Shown: positions 1 through 8,216 of the stretch, one piece after another
How positions within the stretch are numbered: the first letter of the stretch is position 1
How the letters are laid out: each line of letters begins with the position of its first letter
Origin: Herbiconiux flava
GTDB taxonomy: Bacteria > Actinomycetota > Actinomycetes > Actinomycetales > Microbacteriaceae
Length of the DNA: 64,000 bases
NCBI RefSeq assembly: GCF_013409865.1
Contig: NZ_JACCBM010000001.1
Coordinates: 3,162,001 to 3,226,000 of the forward strand
Direction of reading: 5' to 3'
Position numbers and translations under genes: made by a program
The notes under the pieces: generated by a model
Seen by the model: the letters and a program-made list of their open reading frames with translations, nothing else
Database searches by the model: none
Told to the model about the DNA's origin: nothing

Positions 1-706
1 CGTTCTGCTCATGGTCTTCATGAAGGATGAGCAGCCGCTCCAGCGCCTTCGACAGCACCGGGTTCACCTCGTACGGCTCCGCCATGGTGCCGAAGTTCAG
101 GCGCAGGAAGTTGTCGACGAACGACAGCGAGTTGTCGGGGTAGAGGAACGCCTGCCCGAGGCTCTTCTTGTGCGCGTACGCCGCCATCACGGGCAGCTTC
201 GCCAGCAGGCGGATGGTCGAGATCTCGACGTCCTCCGGCTTGTGCGGGTTCAGCGAGTCCTGGTAGTACGTCGACAGCGCCGAGACGCCCGACGACAGCA
301 CCGACATCGGGTGCGCGTTGTGCGGCAGCGCGTCGAAGAAGCGCTTGAGGTCCTCGTGCAGCAGGGTGTGACGACGGATGCGCTCGTCGAACTCCGACAG
401 CTCCGACGCCGAGGGCAGCTCGCCGTAGATGAGCAGCCACGCCGTCTCGAGGTAGGTCAGCGACGTCGCGACCTGCTCGATGGGGTAGCCGCGGTAGCGC
501 AGGATGCCCTGGTCGCCGTCGATGTAGGTTATCGCCGACTTGGTGGCGGCGGTGTTCACGAAGCCGTAGTCGACGGTCGTCAGGCCGGTCTGCTTCGTGA
601 ACGTCGAGATGTCGAGCGAGGATGCCCCGTCGACGCTCTTCAGGATCGGGAACTCGGCCGTTCCACCGGGATAGGTCAGAGTGGCCTTCTGTTCGACGTC
701 CGTCAC
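1..706 (-). CDS. gltA: citrate synthase, 5' part (runs off the left edge)
   Basis: Condenses oxaloacetate and acetyl-CoA to citrate in the TCA cycle. The gene reads leftwards from a GTG at 704-706 with an AAGGAGG ribosome-binding site 4-5 nt upstream (711-717), and about 235 residues are present before the window ends. The translation has the type II citrate synthase N-terminal domain (TYIDGDQGILRYRGYPIEQ around residues 55-75, then the helical YGELP segment) and reaches LILHEDHEQN in the last visible residues; the first active-site histidine of the family lies in this HxDHEQN motif. The C-terminal half is outside the window. It follows dapC by 91 bp on the same strand, a spacing that leaves room for its own promoter. 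Only the boundary is uncertain; the family call is secure. Confidence 0.95.
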   Translation of the reverse strand, partial: MTDVEQKATLTYPGGTAEFPILKSVDGASSLDISTFTKQTGLTTVDYGFVNTAATKSAITYIDGDQGILRYRGYPIEQVATSLTYLETAWLLIYGELPSASELSEFDERIRRHTLLHEDLKRFFDALPHNAHPMSVLSSGVSALSTYYQDSLNPHKPEDVEISTIRLLAKLPVMAAYAHKKSLGQAFLYPDNSLSFVDNFLRLNFGTMAEPYEVNPVLSKALERLLILHEDHEQN

Positions 707-797
707 GGAGCCTCCTTGAGTGATCCTGCCTGAGTGGTTTCTGTGGCGGGACGCAGGCTGCATCTGTAGACCGTGACCGCGTTGACCCGTATACAGC

Positions 798-1910
798 CTA
801 ATGTCCGCGCGAACGCAAACGCGACGCGGCGGCGTCGATGCGCTCGTCGGTGGCCGTCAGCGAGAACCGCACGTGCTCGGGGAAGTGCTCTCCGTAGAAG
901 TGCCCGGGCCCCGCGAGGATGCCGAGCGATGCGAGGTCGGAGATCGTCGACCAGGCGTCGCGCCCCTCGGTCGCCCAGAGGTAGAGCCCGGCCACGCTCT
1001 CGTCGATGCGCAGCCCCGCGGCCTCGATCGCCGGTCGCAGCACGGCCCGCCGAGCGGCGTACAGCGCCTTCTGCGCGGCGACGTGGGCGTCGTCGCCGAG
1101 AGCGACCTCCATCGCGGCCTGCACGGGTGCCGGCGGGATCATGCCCGCGTGCTTCCGCACCGTGACGAGCCGCGCGATCAGCGCCGGGTCTCCGGCCACG
1201 AAGGCGGCGCGGTAGCCCGCGAGGTTCGACTGCTTGCTCAGCGAGTACGCGCCGAGCACGCCGGTGAGGTCTCCCCCGGTCACCCGCGGGTCGAGGATCG
1301 ACGGCACGGGCTCGGTGGCCCAGCGCCCGTCCCAGCCGAGCTCGGCGTAGCACTCGTCGCCGACGATGACGGTGCCCAGGGCACGGGCCCGCGCGACGGC
1401 CGCCTGCAGGGCCGGCACGTCGAGCACCCGGCCATCCGGGTTGCCGGGGCTGTTCAGCCAGACGAGCTTCGTCGTCGACGGCCACGAGTCGGGGTCGTCG
1501 GCCGCGAGCGGGGTCGCGCCGGCGAGCCGGGCCCCCATCTCGTAGGTGGGGTACGCGGCGAGCGGATGCGCGACCACATCGCCCTCGCCGAGCCCCAGCA
1601 TGAACGGCAGCCACGCCACGAACTCCTTCGAGCCGATCGTGGGCAGCACGCTGTCGTCGCCCAGCCCGGGCACGCCACGGCGTCGCTCGAACCAGGACGC
1701 GATGGCGCTCCGCAGGGCGGGGGTGCCGGCCGTCTGCGGGTAGGAATGCGCATCCGTCGCCGCTTTCAGGGCGTCGGCGACGAGAGCGGGGGTCGGGTCG
1801 ACCGGCGAGCCGATCGAGAGGTCGACGATGCCGTCGGGGTGGGCCCGTGCGCGAGCGGCGTACGGCGCCATCTCGTCCCACGGGTAGTCGGGCAGGGCGC
1901 CCAGTGCCAT
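798..1910 (-). CDS. dapC: succinyldiaminopimelate aminotransferase
   Basis: PLP-dependent class I/II aminotransferase of lysine/diaminopimelate synthesis, acting on N-succinyl-2-amino-6-ketopimelate with glutamate as donor. The 370-residue product begins MALGALPDYPWD, has the aminotransferase NPDG motif near residue 157, the cofactor-ring aspartate in DECYAE near 185, and the Schiff-base lysine K226 in SLSKQSNLAGYR. Adjacency to fdxA is the usual actinobacterial arrangement (fdxC-dapC in Mycobacterium, from memory). No Shine-Dalgarno sequence precedes the ATG; instead a ladder of 14-bp repeats with TGATG junctions leads from the fdxA stop into this start, so translation is probably coupled to fdxA. 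Start chosen at 1910 because the three upstream ATGs in the ladder each stop after four codons. Confidence 0.93.
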   Translation of the reverse strand: MALGALPDYPWDEMAPYAARARAHPDGIVDLSIGSPVDPTPALVADALKAATDAHSYPQTAGTPALRSAIASWFERRRGVPGLGDDSVLPTIGSKEFVAWLPFMLGLGEGDVVAHPLAAYPTYEMGARLAGATPLAADDPDSWPSTTKLVWLNSPGNPDGRVLDVPALQAAVARARALGTVIVGDECYAELGWDGRWATEPVPSILDPRVTGGDLTGVLGAYSLSKQSNLAGYRAAFVAGDPALIARLVTVRKHAGMIPPAPVQAAMEVALGDDAHVAAQKALYAARRAVLRPAIEAAGLRIDESVAGLYLWATEGRDAWSTISDLASLGILAGPGHFYGEHFPEHVRFSLTATDERIDAAASRLRSRGH

Positions 1911-1968
1911 CAGCGCAGCGCCATCAGTACAGTGCCATCAGAACAGTGCCATCAGGTCGGTGCCGTCA
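1899..1968 (-). repeat. five-unit 14-bp tandem repeat forming reinitiation mini-ORFs
   Basis: On the minus strand five 14-bp units run without a gap from 1968 to 1899. Unit 1 (TGACGGCACCGACC) starts with the fdxA stop codon; units 2-4 are TGATGGCACTGTTC, TGATGGCACTGTAC and TGATGGCGCTGCGC; unit 5 (TGATGGCACTGGGC) carries the dapC start. Each middle unit encodes M-A-L-x then a stop whose last A is the A of the next ATG, so the starts at 1952, 1938, 1924 and 1910 are chained by TGATG. Confidence 0.9.
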
Positions 1969-2286
1969 GTGCGCCTGCGGCGGGAGCACCGCGATGACGG
2001 GGTGATCCTTCTTGATCACGCCGACCTTCGCGGCACCGCCGGGCGAGCCGATCTCGTCGAAGAACTCGACGTTGGCCTTGTAGTAGTCGGCCCACTCCTC
2101 GGGCAGATCGTCTTCGTAGTAGATCGCCTCGACGGGGCACACGGGCTCGCAGGCGCCGCAGTCGACGCACTCGTCGGGGTGGATGTAGAGGGAGCGTTCA
2201 CCCTCGTAGATGCAGTCGACGGGGCACTCGTCGATACACGCGCGGTCTTTAACATCGACGCACGGCAGGGCGATGACATAGGTCAC
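1966..2286 (-). CDS. fdxA: 7Fe ferredoxin (3Fe-4S/4Fe-4S)
   Basis: Small soluble electron carrier of 106 residues. Eight cysteines sit at 9, 17, 21, 25, 40, 43, 46 and 50, the spacing of Azotobacter ferredoxin I shifted by one: C9, C17 and C50 would hold the 3Fe-4S cluster, C21, C40, C43 and C46 the 4Fe-4S cluster, and C25 would be free. The C-terminal half ([14 protein letters not shown]) is the usual FdxA extension. The ATG at 2286 has a GAAGGAG site about 10 nt upstream. It starts 22 bp after the DUF6113-like gene and its stop lies in the first repeat unit before dapC, so the three probably share an mRNA. The redox partner is not evident. Confidence 0.95.
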   Translation of the reverse strand: MTYVIALPCVDVKDRACIDECPVDCIYEGERSLYIHPDECVDCGACEPVCPVEAIYYEDDLPEEWADYYKANVEFFDEIGSPGGAAKVGVIKKDHPVIAVLPPQAH

Positions 2287-2308
2287 AGGCGTTCAGGCTC
2301 CTTCGGGA

Positions 2309-2857
2309 TTACCGGCTCAAGTCTACGGCGTCGGGGCGGGCTCCCGGATGCGCGGGGCCATCGGTTCCGGCGGGCCGACGTCGCGCACCGAGCTTCGGCC
2401 AGGCGATCACGACGACCGCGATCAGCGTGCTGCCGAACAGCCAGACGAGCCCGGTCGGCCCGGCCGGCACGAGGATGGACCCACCGGGGCTCTCCAGCGT
2501 GAGCAGCGCGACCATGCCGATCAGGGCGGCCGCGGCGAGCGCCGACGCCAGACGGCTGGGCGCGATCATGCGCAGGCCGGTGAGCAGCAGGGCGATCGCG
2601 ACCAGCGCGATGATCAGCCCGATCGGCAGGTCGAACAGCCCGAACACGCTGATGTCGATCTGGTGCACGACCGTGCCGATGGCTCCGAACAGCGCGCCGA
2701 GCAGCAGGGCGACGACGTAGCCCAGGATGCGCGACCCGCGACTGGAGCCGATGACGTCGCCCGGAGCCGGGGTGGGCGCGGGAGCGCCGTACGCGGGGGC
2801 ACCGTACGCGGGGCTGCCTGGCGCAGTGGCGCCGTACGCGGGCTGGTCGGGGAGCAC
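2309..2857 (-). CDS. four-helix membrane protein with PAYGA-rich N-terminus (DUF6113-like)
   Basis: 182-residue protein of unknown function. The first 40 residues are low-complexity, with PAYGA-type repeats and prolines, and should lie in the cytoplasm; four hydrophobic segments follow (about residues 45-65, 75-95, 105-120 and 135-153), ending in a basic, proline-rich tail. The arrangement and position before fdxA resemble the actinobacterial DUF6113 family, recalled from memory. The start is GTG at 2857, chosen because a TAGACT -10 element ends 6 nt before it and there is no Shine-Dalgarno sequence, suggesting a leaderless mRNA. Probably the first gene of the DUF6113-fdxA-dapC transcript. 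No enzyme motif seen. Confidence 0.75.
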   Translation of the reverse strand: MLPDQPAYGATAPGSPAYGAPAYGAPAPTPAPGDVIGSSRGSRILGYVVALLLGALFGAIGTVVHQIDISVFGLFDLPIGLIIALVAIALLLTGLRMIAPSRLASALAAAALIGMVALLTLESPGGSILVPAGPTGLVWLFGSTLIAVVVIAWPKLGARRRPAGTDGPAHPGARPDAVDLSR

Positions 2858-2863
2858 CGGATC

Positions 2864-2869
2864 AGTCTA
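2864..2869 (-). promoter_or_regulatory. -10 element, leaderless promoter of the DUF6113-like gene
   Basis: TAGACT on the minus strand, 6 nt before the GTG at 2857, with no Shine-Dalgarno sequence. Likely promoter of the DUF6113-fdxA-dapC unit. Confidence 0.6.
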
Positions 2870-2954
2870 GGCGCGCGATCCTGTACGCCACGGGTGCGCG
2901 CCGGGCTGCCGAGATATCTCCGAGCGGCGGTGCCGCCGGACACCGGGCGCCGTC

Positions 2955-4631
2955 TCAGCGGCGCCGGCGGCGGGTGCCGAAGACGCCCTCCAGAACCCCG
3001 CGCAGGATCGTCTGCGTCGTGCGCGATCGCAGCACGTCCGAGAGGATGTCGGTGTCGGACGTCGTGCTGCGCGGCCGGGTCCTCGGGCGCGGCGACGGTT
3101 CCCGCCGTGAACGCGAACGCTCGTCGGCGCGACGGTCGCGCTCCAGCTGCGCGTCCATCTCCTTCTGCTGGCGGGCGTACTCCGCGGCGGCCTCCCGCTC
3201 CGACGCCGCCCGGGCGGCCTCCGCCGCGGCCGCCTCCTCGGCGGCGAGCGCCGCGTTCAGCCGGACGGTCAGGATCTCCCGGGCCGACTCACGATCGATC
3301 GGCGTGCCGTACTGCGCCAGGAGCGGCGACGCGGCGACCGCCGCCTCGACCTCGGCGGCGGGCGTGGGCGCCATCGACCCCTGCGGTGCCCGCACCCGTG
3401 TCCACGCGACGGGAGTCGGCGCACCGTTCTCGTTCATCACGGTCACGACGGCCTCGCCGATGCCGAGCGCGGGGAGCACCTCCTCGAGGTCGTAGCCCGA
3501 CTTCGGATAGGTCGACACGGTCGCCCGCAGCGCCTTGGCGTCGTTCGGCGTGTAGGCGCGCAGGGCGTGCTGCACCCTCGAACCGAGCTGGGCGAGCACG
3601 TCGCCCGGCACGTCCTTCGGCGTCTGGGTGACGAAGAAGATGCCGACCCCCTTCGAGCGGATCAACCGCACCGTCTGCACGATCGCCGCCGTGAAGTCCT
3701 TCGACGCGTCCGAGAACAGCAGGTGCGCCTCGTCGAAGAAGAACACCAGCTTCGGCTTGTCGAGGTCACCGACCTCGGGCAGGTCGTTGTACAGGTCGGC
3801 GAGCAGCCACATCAGGAAGGTCGAGAACAGCGCCGGCTTGTCGGCCACCCGGGGCAGCTCGAGCAGGCTGATCACACCCGAGCCGTCGGGGGCGGTGCGG
3901 AGGAACAGAGACGTGTCGATCTCGGGCTCTCCGAAGAACGCGTCGGCCCCCTGCGCCGAGAAGGCGATCAGCTCGCGGAGGATGACTCCGACCGTCGCCG
4001 TCGACAGCCCGCCCATCGCCTTCAGCTCGACCCGCCCCTCGTCGCTCGTCAGGTGGGTCAGCACCGCGCGCAGGTCGCTCAGGTCGACGAGCGGCAGCCC
4101 GGCCTGCTCGGCGTAGTGGAAGACGAGCCCGAGGCTCGACTCCTGCGTGTCGTTCAGGCCCAGCACCTTGCTCAGCAGCAGCGGGCCGAACGCGGTGAGC
4201 GTGGCGCGCACCGGAACGCCCGTTCCCCGCCCACCGAGGCTGAAGTACTCGACCGTCGCCGCGCGCGGCGTCCAGTCCTGCCCGATGCCGCGCGTGCGGG
4301 CGAGGAGCTTGTCGCTGCTCTCCCCCGGCGTGGCGACACCGGTCAGGTCGCCCTTCATGTCGGCGGCGAACACCGGCACCCCCGCGGCGGCCAGCTGCTC
4401 GGCGAGCACCTGCAGCGTGCGGGTCTTGCCCGTGCCGGTCGCCCCCGCGACGAGGCCGTGCCGGTTGGTCATGGCGAGCGGGATGCGCACCGGCACCCCG
4501 GGCACCGCCTCCCCGTTGACGAGCGCACCGATCTCGAGCGCCGGCCCGTCGAAGTCGTACCCCGCCCGAACCGCCTCGACCGCGGCCTCGTCGAGCGGGC
4601 CGGCCACCGTGCGAACCTCGTCATCCGTCAT
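2955..4631 (-). CDS. HerA-like ATPase of the DUF853 family
   Basis: 558-residue P-loop ATPase of the HerA/FtsK clade (DUF853, YjgR-like). Walker A GATGTGKT lies at residues 63-70 after a short N-terminal beta domain, and Walker B is KLVFFFDEAHLLF near residue 300, followed by a TQTP sensor segment. From about residue 430 to the end the protein is an Ala/Glu/Arg coiled coil and a highly basic tail ending GTRRRRR. Members of the family are assumed to act on DNA, but the cellular role is not established. ATG at 4631 has a TAAGCT -10 element 6 nt upstream and no ribosome-binding site. It stands alone between the efe operon (divergent) and the DUF6113 gene. Confidence 0.88.
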   Translation of the reverse strand: MTDDEVRTVAGPLDEAAVEAVRAGYDFDGPALEIGALVNGEAVPGVPVRIPLAMTNRHGLVAGATGTGKTRTLQVLAEQLAAAGVPVFAADMKGDLTGVATPGESSDKLLARTRGIGQDWTPRAATVEYFSLGGRGTGVPVRATLTAFGPLLLSKVLGLNDTQESSLGLVFHYAEQAGLPLVDLSDLRAVLTHLTSDEGRVELKAMGGLSTATVGVILRELIAFSAQGADAFFGEPEIDTSLFLRTAPDGSGVISLLELPRVADKPALFSTFLMWLLADLYNDLPEVGDLDKPKLVFFFDEAHLLFSDASKDFTAAIVQTVRLIRSKGVGIFFVTQTPKDVPGDVLAQLGSRVQHALRAYTPNDAKALRATVSTYPKSGYDLEEVLPALGIGEAVVTVMNENGAPTPVAWTRVRAPQGSMAPTPAAEVEAAVAASPLLAQYGTPIDRESAREILTVRLNAALAAEEAAAAEAARAASEREAAAEYARQQKEMDAQLERDRRADERSRSRREPSPRPRTRPRSTTSDTDILSDVLRSRTTQTILRGVLEGVFGTRRRRR

Positions 4632-4637
4632 GGCGCC

Positions 4638-4643
4638 AGCTTA
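4638..4643 (-). promoter_or_regulatory. -10 element, leaderless promoter of the DUF853 gene
   Basis: TAAGCT on the minus strand, 6 nt before the ATG at 4631. Confidence 0.55.
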
Positions 4644-4711
4644 GGCACGCCCTGCGCCCGTGAGGCCGCGCGAGTGGACAAAGCGCGGCCCGCGGGGCTA
4701 CGCTCATTTGG

Positions 4712-4730
4712 TAAGGCTAGGCTTACCCAA
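4712..4730 (+). promoter_or_regulatory. DtxR/IdeR-type iron box upstream of efeU
   Basis: The 19-mer TAAGGCTAGGCTTACCCAA matches the corynebacterial/mycobacterial iron-box consensus TTAGGTTAGCCTAACCTAA at 14 of 19 positions and has a GGTAAG...CTTACC inverted repeat. It lies about 65 bp before efeU in the promoter region. Inference: the operon is repressed by an iron-loaded DtxR/IdeR protein. Confidence 0.75.
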
Positions 4731-4795
4731 GTTAGGCAGCCCACACCTCCCGGCGCGCTGCGTCCCCACACCCGTTCCCCCGAAGTCAGGTATCC

Positions 4796-5656
4796 GTGCT
4801 CGCGAACTATCTGATCGGCCTGCGCGAGGGCCTCGAGGCCGCGCTGGTCGTGAGCATCCTCATCGCCTACGTGTCGAAGATCGGCCGCCGCGACGTTCTC
4901 GCCCGCCTTTGGGTCGGAGTCGGTCTCGCCGTGCTCGTCGCCCTCACGCTCGGCGCGGTGCTCACCTTCGGCGCCTACGGCCTGAGCTTCGAGGCCCAGG
5001 AGGCCATCGGCGGCTCGCTCTCGATCATCGCGACCGGCTTCGTCACCTGGATGGTGTTCTGGATGCTCCGCACCTCCCAGAATCTCAAGGGCGCCCTGCA
5101 GTCCGACGTCGACAAGGCGCTGATCGGCGCCGGCTGGGGCCTCGTGCTGGTGGCCTTCCTGGCCGTCGGGCGCGAGGGCATCGAGACGGCGCTGTTCATC
5201 TGGGCCGCCGCACAGGCCACCGGAGAGACGACGCTGCCGCTCCTCGGAGCACTGCTGGGCATCCTGACCGCCGTCGTGCTCGGCTACCTCATCTCGAAGG
5301 GCCTCGTGCGCATCAACCTGTCGGCGTTCTTCGCCTGGTCGGGCGCCGCGCTGATCGTGGTCGCGGCGGGCGTGCTCTCCTATGGGGTGCACGACCTGCA
5401 GGAGGCGGGCATCCTGCCCGGCCTGAAGAGCCTCGCCTTCGACGTCAGCGGCGTCATCCCGCCCGACAGCTGGCTCGGCACCTTCCTCAAGGGCACCGTG
5501 AACTTCTCCCCCGCCACCACCTGGCTCGAACTCGGCGCCTGGCTCGCCTACTTCGTGCCGACGATGTTCCTCTTCCTCCGCGCGGTGCGTCGCGGCCGGC
5601 AGCAGAAGGCGGCTCCGGCCGTCGCGCCCGCGCCCGCCGTCGCATCCGCATCCTGA
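4796..5656 (+). CDS. efeU: FTR1-type iron permease EfeU
   Basis: Membrane permease of the EfeUOB elemental/ferrous iron uptake system, a homologue of yeast Ftr1p. The 286-residue protein has about seven membrane segments and both REXXE iron-binding motifs, REGLE at 10-14 and REGIE at 126-130. The start is GTG at 4796, immediately before the first helix; the ribosome-binding site is weak. It is the first gene of efeU-efeO-efeB-MFS and lies downstream of an iron box at 4712-4730. The C-terminal 25 residues are a basic, Ala/Pro-rich cytoplasmic tail, usual for actinobacterial members. Confidence 0.95.
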   Translation: MLANYLIGLREGLEAALVVSILIAYVSKIGRRDVLARLWVGVGLAVLVALTLGAVLTFGAYGLSFEAQEAIGGSLSIIATGFVTWMVFWMLRTSQNLKGALQSDVDKALIGAGWGLVLVAFLAVGREGIETALFIWAAAQATGETTLPLLGALLGILTAVVLGYLISKGLVRINLSAFFAWSGAALIVVAAGVLSYGVHDLQEAGILPGLKSLAFDVSGVIPPDSWLGTFLKGTVNFSPATTWLELGAWLAYFVPTMFLFLRAVRRGRQQKAAPAVAPAPAVASAS

Positions 5657-5712
5657 CCGAAGCGTCCTGACCCCCGCGTCCTGATCACCGCCATCCTCCA
5701 AGGAGCCCCCAC

Positions 5713-6900
5713 GTGAAGACCAAGCCCCTCCTCGCCGCCGCCGGCGCCGCCGTCACCCTGCTCGCGCTCGCAGGCTGCGTCCCGAACAGCTCCGCGTCCT
5801 CGACGGACGCGGCCGGTGCGATCACCGTCGACTCCAGCTCCGACGACTGCTCGGTGAGCGCCTCGTCGGCCACGAGCGGCACGCTGACCTTCTCGGTGAC
5901 GAACTCCGGCGACCAGGTGACCGAGTTCTACCTGCTCGCCGACGACGGCCTGCGCATCGTCGGCGAGGTCGAGAACGTCGGCCCCGGCATCTCCCGCGAC
6001 CTCGTCGTGCAGGCGCAGCCAGGAGACTACTTCACCGTCTGCAAGCCGGGCATGGTCGGCGAGGGCATCGGCCGGGCCGCCTTCACCGTCTCGGGCGACA
6101 AGGTGCAGCTCGCGGGCGACCAGCAGGAGCAGGTCGACCAGGCCGCCACCAACTACGTGGCGTACATCAAGGACCAGGTCGGCCAGCTCGTCACGGGCAC
6201 CGACACCTTCCTCGAGACCTACCTGGCCGGCGACGACGAGGCCGCGCGCGGCCTCTACGCGACGACCCGTGCGAACTACGAGCGCATCGAGCCCGTCGCC
6301 GAGTCGTTCGGCGACCTCGACCCGATGATCGACTTCCGCGAGGCCGACGTCGCCGAGGGCGACGAGTGGACCGGCTGGCACCGCATCGAGAAGGACCTCT
6401 TCCCGCCGACCGCCGAGGAGAACGGCGGCACCGCCTACACGCCCCTCACCGCCGACGAGCGCAGCTACTACGCCGACAAGCTGAAGGCCGACACCCAGTC
6501 GCTCTACGAGGCCGTGAACGCCGACGACTACACCGTCTCGATCGACGCCATCTCGAACGGCGCCATCGGTCTGCTCGAGGAGGTCGCGAGCGGCAAGATC
6601 ACCGGCGAGGAGGAGATCTGGTCGCACACCGACCTCTGGGACTTCCAGGCCAACCTCGAGGGCGCCCGCGTCGCCTACGAGGGCGTGCGCGACATCGTCG
6701 AGGCGAAGGACCCCGAGCTGGTGACGACGATCGACGAGCGCTTCGACTCGCTCGAGAAGACCCTCGCCGAGTACGGCAGCCTCGACTCCGGGTTCGTCTA
6801 CTACGACGAGCTGACCACCGATCAGGTCAAGCAGCTGGCCGACGGCGTGAGCGCGCTCAGCGAGCCGCTCAGCCGCCTCACGGCGACGCTGGTGGGCTGA
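5713..6900 (+). CDS. efeO: iron-uptake lipoprotein EfeO
   Basis: Extracytoplasmic iron-binding component of EfeUOB. The 395-residue product starts at GTG (5713) behind CCAAGGAG. A lipoprotein signal ends in LAGC with lipidated C22. Residues about 35-140 form the cupredoxin-like EfeO N-domain, and the rest is the M75/imelysin-like helical domain with the HxxE motif GWHRIEKDLF (H223-E226) considered to bind metal. It lies 56 bp after efeU and 17 bp before efeB. In a Gram-positive cell it would be tethered to the outer face of the membrane next to EfeU. Confidence 0.95.
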   Translation: MKTKPLLAAAGAAVTLLALAGCVPNSSASSTDAAGAITVDSSSDDCSVSASSATSGTLTFSVTNSGDQVTEFYLLADDGLRIVGEVENVGPGISRDLVVQAQPGDYFTVCKPGMVGEGIGRAAFTVSGDKVQLAGDQQEQVDQAATNYVAYIKDQVGQLVTGTDTFLETYLAGDDEAARGLYATTRANYERIEPVAESFGDLDPMIDFREADVAEGDEWTGWHRIEKDLFPPTAEENGGTAYTPLTADERSYYADKLKADTQSLYEAVNADDYTVSIDAISNGAIGLLEEVASGKITGEEEIWSHTDLWDFQANLEGARVAYEGVRDIVEAKDPELVTTIDERFDSLEKTLAEYGSLDSGFVYYDELTTDQVKQLADGVSALSEPLSRLTATLVG

Positions 6901-6904
6901 GCCG

Positions 6905-6910
6905 TAGGCT
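6905..6910 (+). promoter_or_regulatory. possible internal -10 element before efeB
   Basis: TAGGCT, 7 nt before the efeB ATG, in the 17-bp efeO-efeB gap. It fits the leaderless pattern seen elsewhere in the window; efeB would then be expressed partly without the iron-box promoter. Tentative. Confidence 0.35.
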
Positions 6911-6917
6911 TCTGGGC

Positions 6918-8216
6918 ATGACCGATCACGATCCGACGCCGGCGAGGCCGGGCATCTCCCGACGGGGGCTGCTCGGCCTCGCCGGCGCCGGCGTGCTCGG
7001 AGCCGGAGCCGGCCTCGCCGGCGGTATCGCGGTCGACCGCTTCGCCCTCCCCCAGTCGGCTTCCGCCGCGCCCGGCGCGGGCACGGTCTACCCGTTCTTC
7101 GGCGAGCACCAGGCCGGTATCGTCACCCCGGCTCAAGACCGGCTGCACTTCGCGAGCTTCGACGTCGCCGACATCACCCGCGACGAGCTCGTCGGACTGC
7201 TTCAGGACTGGAGCGCCGCCGCCGTCCTGATGACCGCCGGCACCCCGGTCGGCACCTACGGCGCCGTCAACGGCCCCTACACCGCTCCGCCCGACGACAC
7301 CGGAGAGGCGCTCGACCTGCCCGCCGCGGGCCTCACGATCACCTTCGGCTTCGGCTCGACCCTCTTCACCGCCGCCGACGGCGCCGACCGCTTCGGCCTG
7401 GCCGGCCAGCGCCCCTCCGCGCTCGTCGAGCTGCCCCACTTCCCGGGCGACATGCTCACCGAGGCGCTCACCGGCGGCGACCTCTGCATCCAGGCCTGCA
7501 GCGACGACCCGCAGGTCGCGGTGCACGCCATCCGCAACCTCTCCCGCATCGCCTTCGGCCGGGCGTCGCTGCGCTGGTCGCAGCTCGGCTTCGGCCGCAC
7601 CAGCTCGACGACCACGGCGCAGGTGACCCCGCGCAACCTGTTCGGCTTCAAGGACGGCACGGCGAACATCAAGGCCGAGCAGTCCGACGTCGTGGCCGAT
7701 CAGGTCTGGGCCACCCGCGACGACGGGGCCGCGTGGATGCACGGCGGCTCGTACCTCGTCGCGCGCAAGATCCGCATGACCATCGAGACCTGGGACCGCA
7801 CCTCCCTGAAAGACCAGGAGGCGATCGTCGGACGCACCAAGGGCGAGGGAGCCCCGTACTCCGGCGGCACCGAGTTCAGCGAGCCCGACTTCGACGCCAC
7901 GGGGCAGGGCGGTGCCCCGCTGATCGCGGCCGACTCGCACGTGCGCCTCGCGCATCCGACCCAGAACTCCGGCGCGCAGCTGCTGCGCCGCGGCTACAAC
8001 TTCGTCGACGGCAACGACGAGCTCGGGCGGCTGAACGCCGGACTGTTCTTCATCTCCTACCAGCGCGACGCAGCGAAGCAGTTCGTGCCGATCCAGATGA
8101 ACCTCGCCAAGAACGACGCGATGAACGAGTACCTCCGCCACGTGGGCTCGGGGCTCTGGGCCGTGCCGCCCGGCGCCTCGACCGGCGGCTGGGTCGGCGA
8201 GACGCTGCTCGGGTGA
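6918..8216 (+). CDS. efeB: Dyp-type heme peroxidase EfeB (deferrochelatase/peroxidase)
   Basis: Heme-dependent peroxidase component of EfeUOB, exported folded by the Tat system. The 432-residue product begins with a twin-arginine signal (SRRGLLGLAGAG), has the Dyp signature GFKDG at 243-247 whose aspartate is catalytic in the family, and a candidate proximal heme ligand H346 in LAHP. ATG at 6918 was chosen over upstream in-frame codons because those lie inside efeO in another frame and because the Tat signal begins there. The stop overlaps the next gene's start by 4 bp (GTGA at 8213-8216). EfeB is proposed to oxidise ferrous iron or release heme iron; the sequence does not decide which. Confidence 0.94.
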   Translation: MTDHDPTPARPGISRRGLLGLAGAGVLGAGAGLAGGIAVDRFALPQSASAAPGAGTVYPFFGEHQAGIVTPAQDRLHFASFDVADITRDELVGLLQDWSAAAVLMTAGTPVGTYGAVNGPYTAPPDDTGEALDLPAAGLTITFGFGSTLFTAADGADRFGLAGQRPSALVELPHFPGDMLTEALTGGDLCIQACSDDPQVAVHAIRNLSRIAFGRASLRWSQLGFGRTSSTTTAQVTPRNLFGFKDGTANIKAEQSDVVADQVWATRDDGAAWMHGGSYLVARKIRMTIETWDRTSLKDQEAIVGRTKGEGAPYSGGTEFSEPDFDATGQGGAPLIAADSHVRLAHPTQNSGAQLLRRGYNFVDGNDELGRLNAGLFFISYQRDAAKQFVPIQMNLAKNDAMNEYLRHVGSGLWAVPPGASTGGWVGETLLG

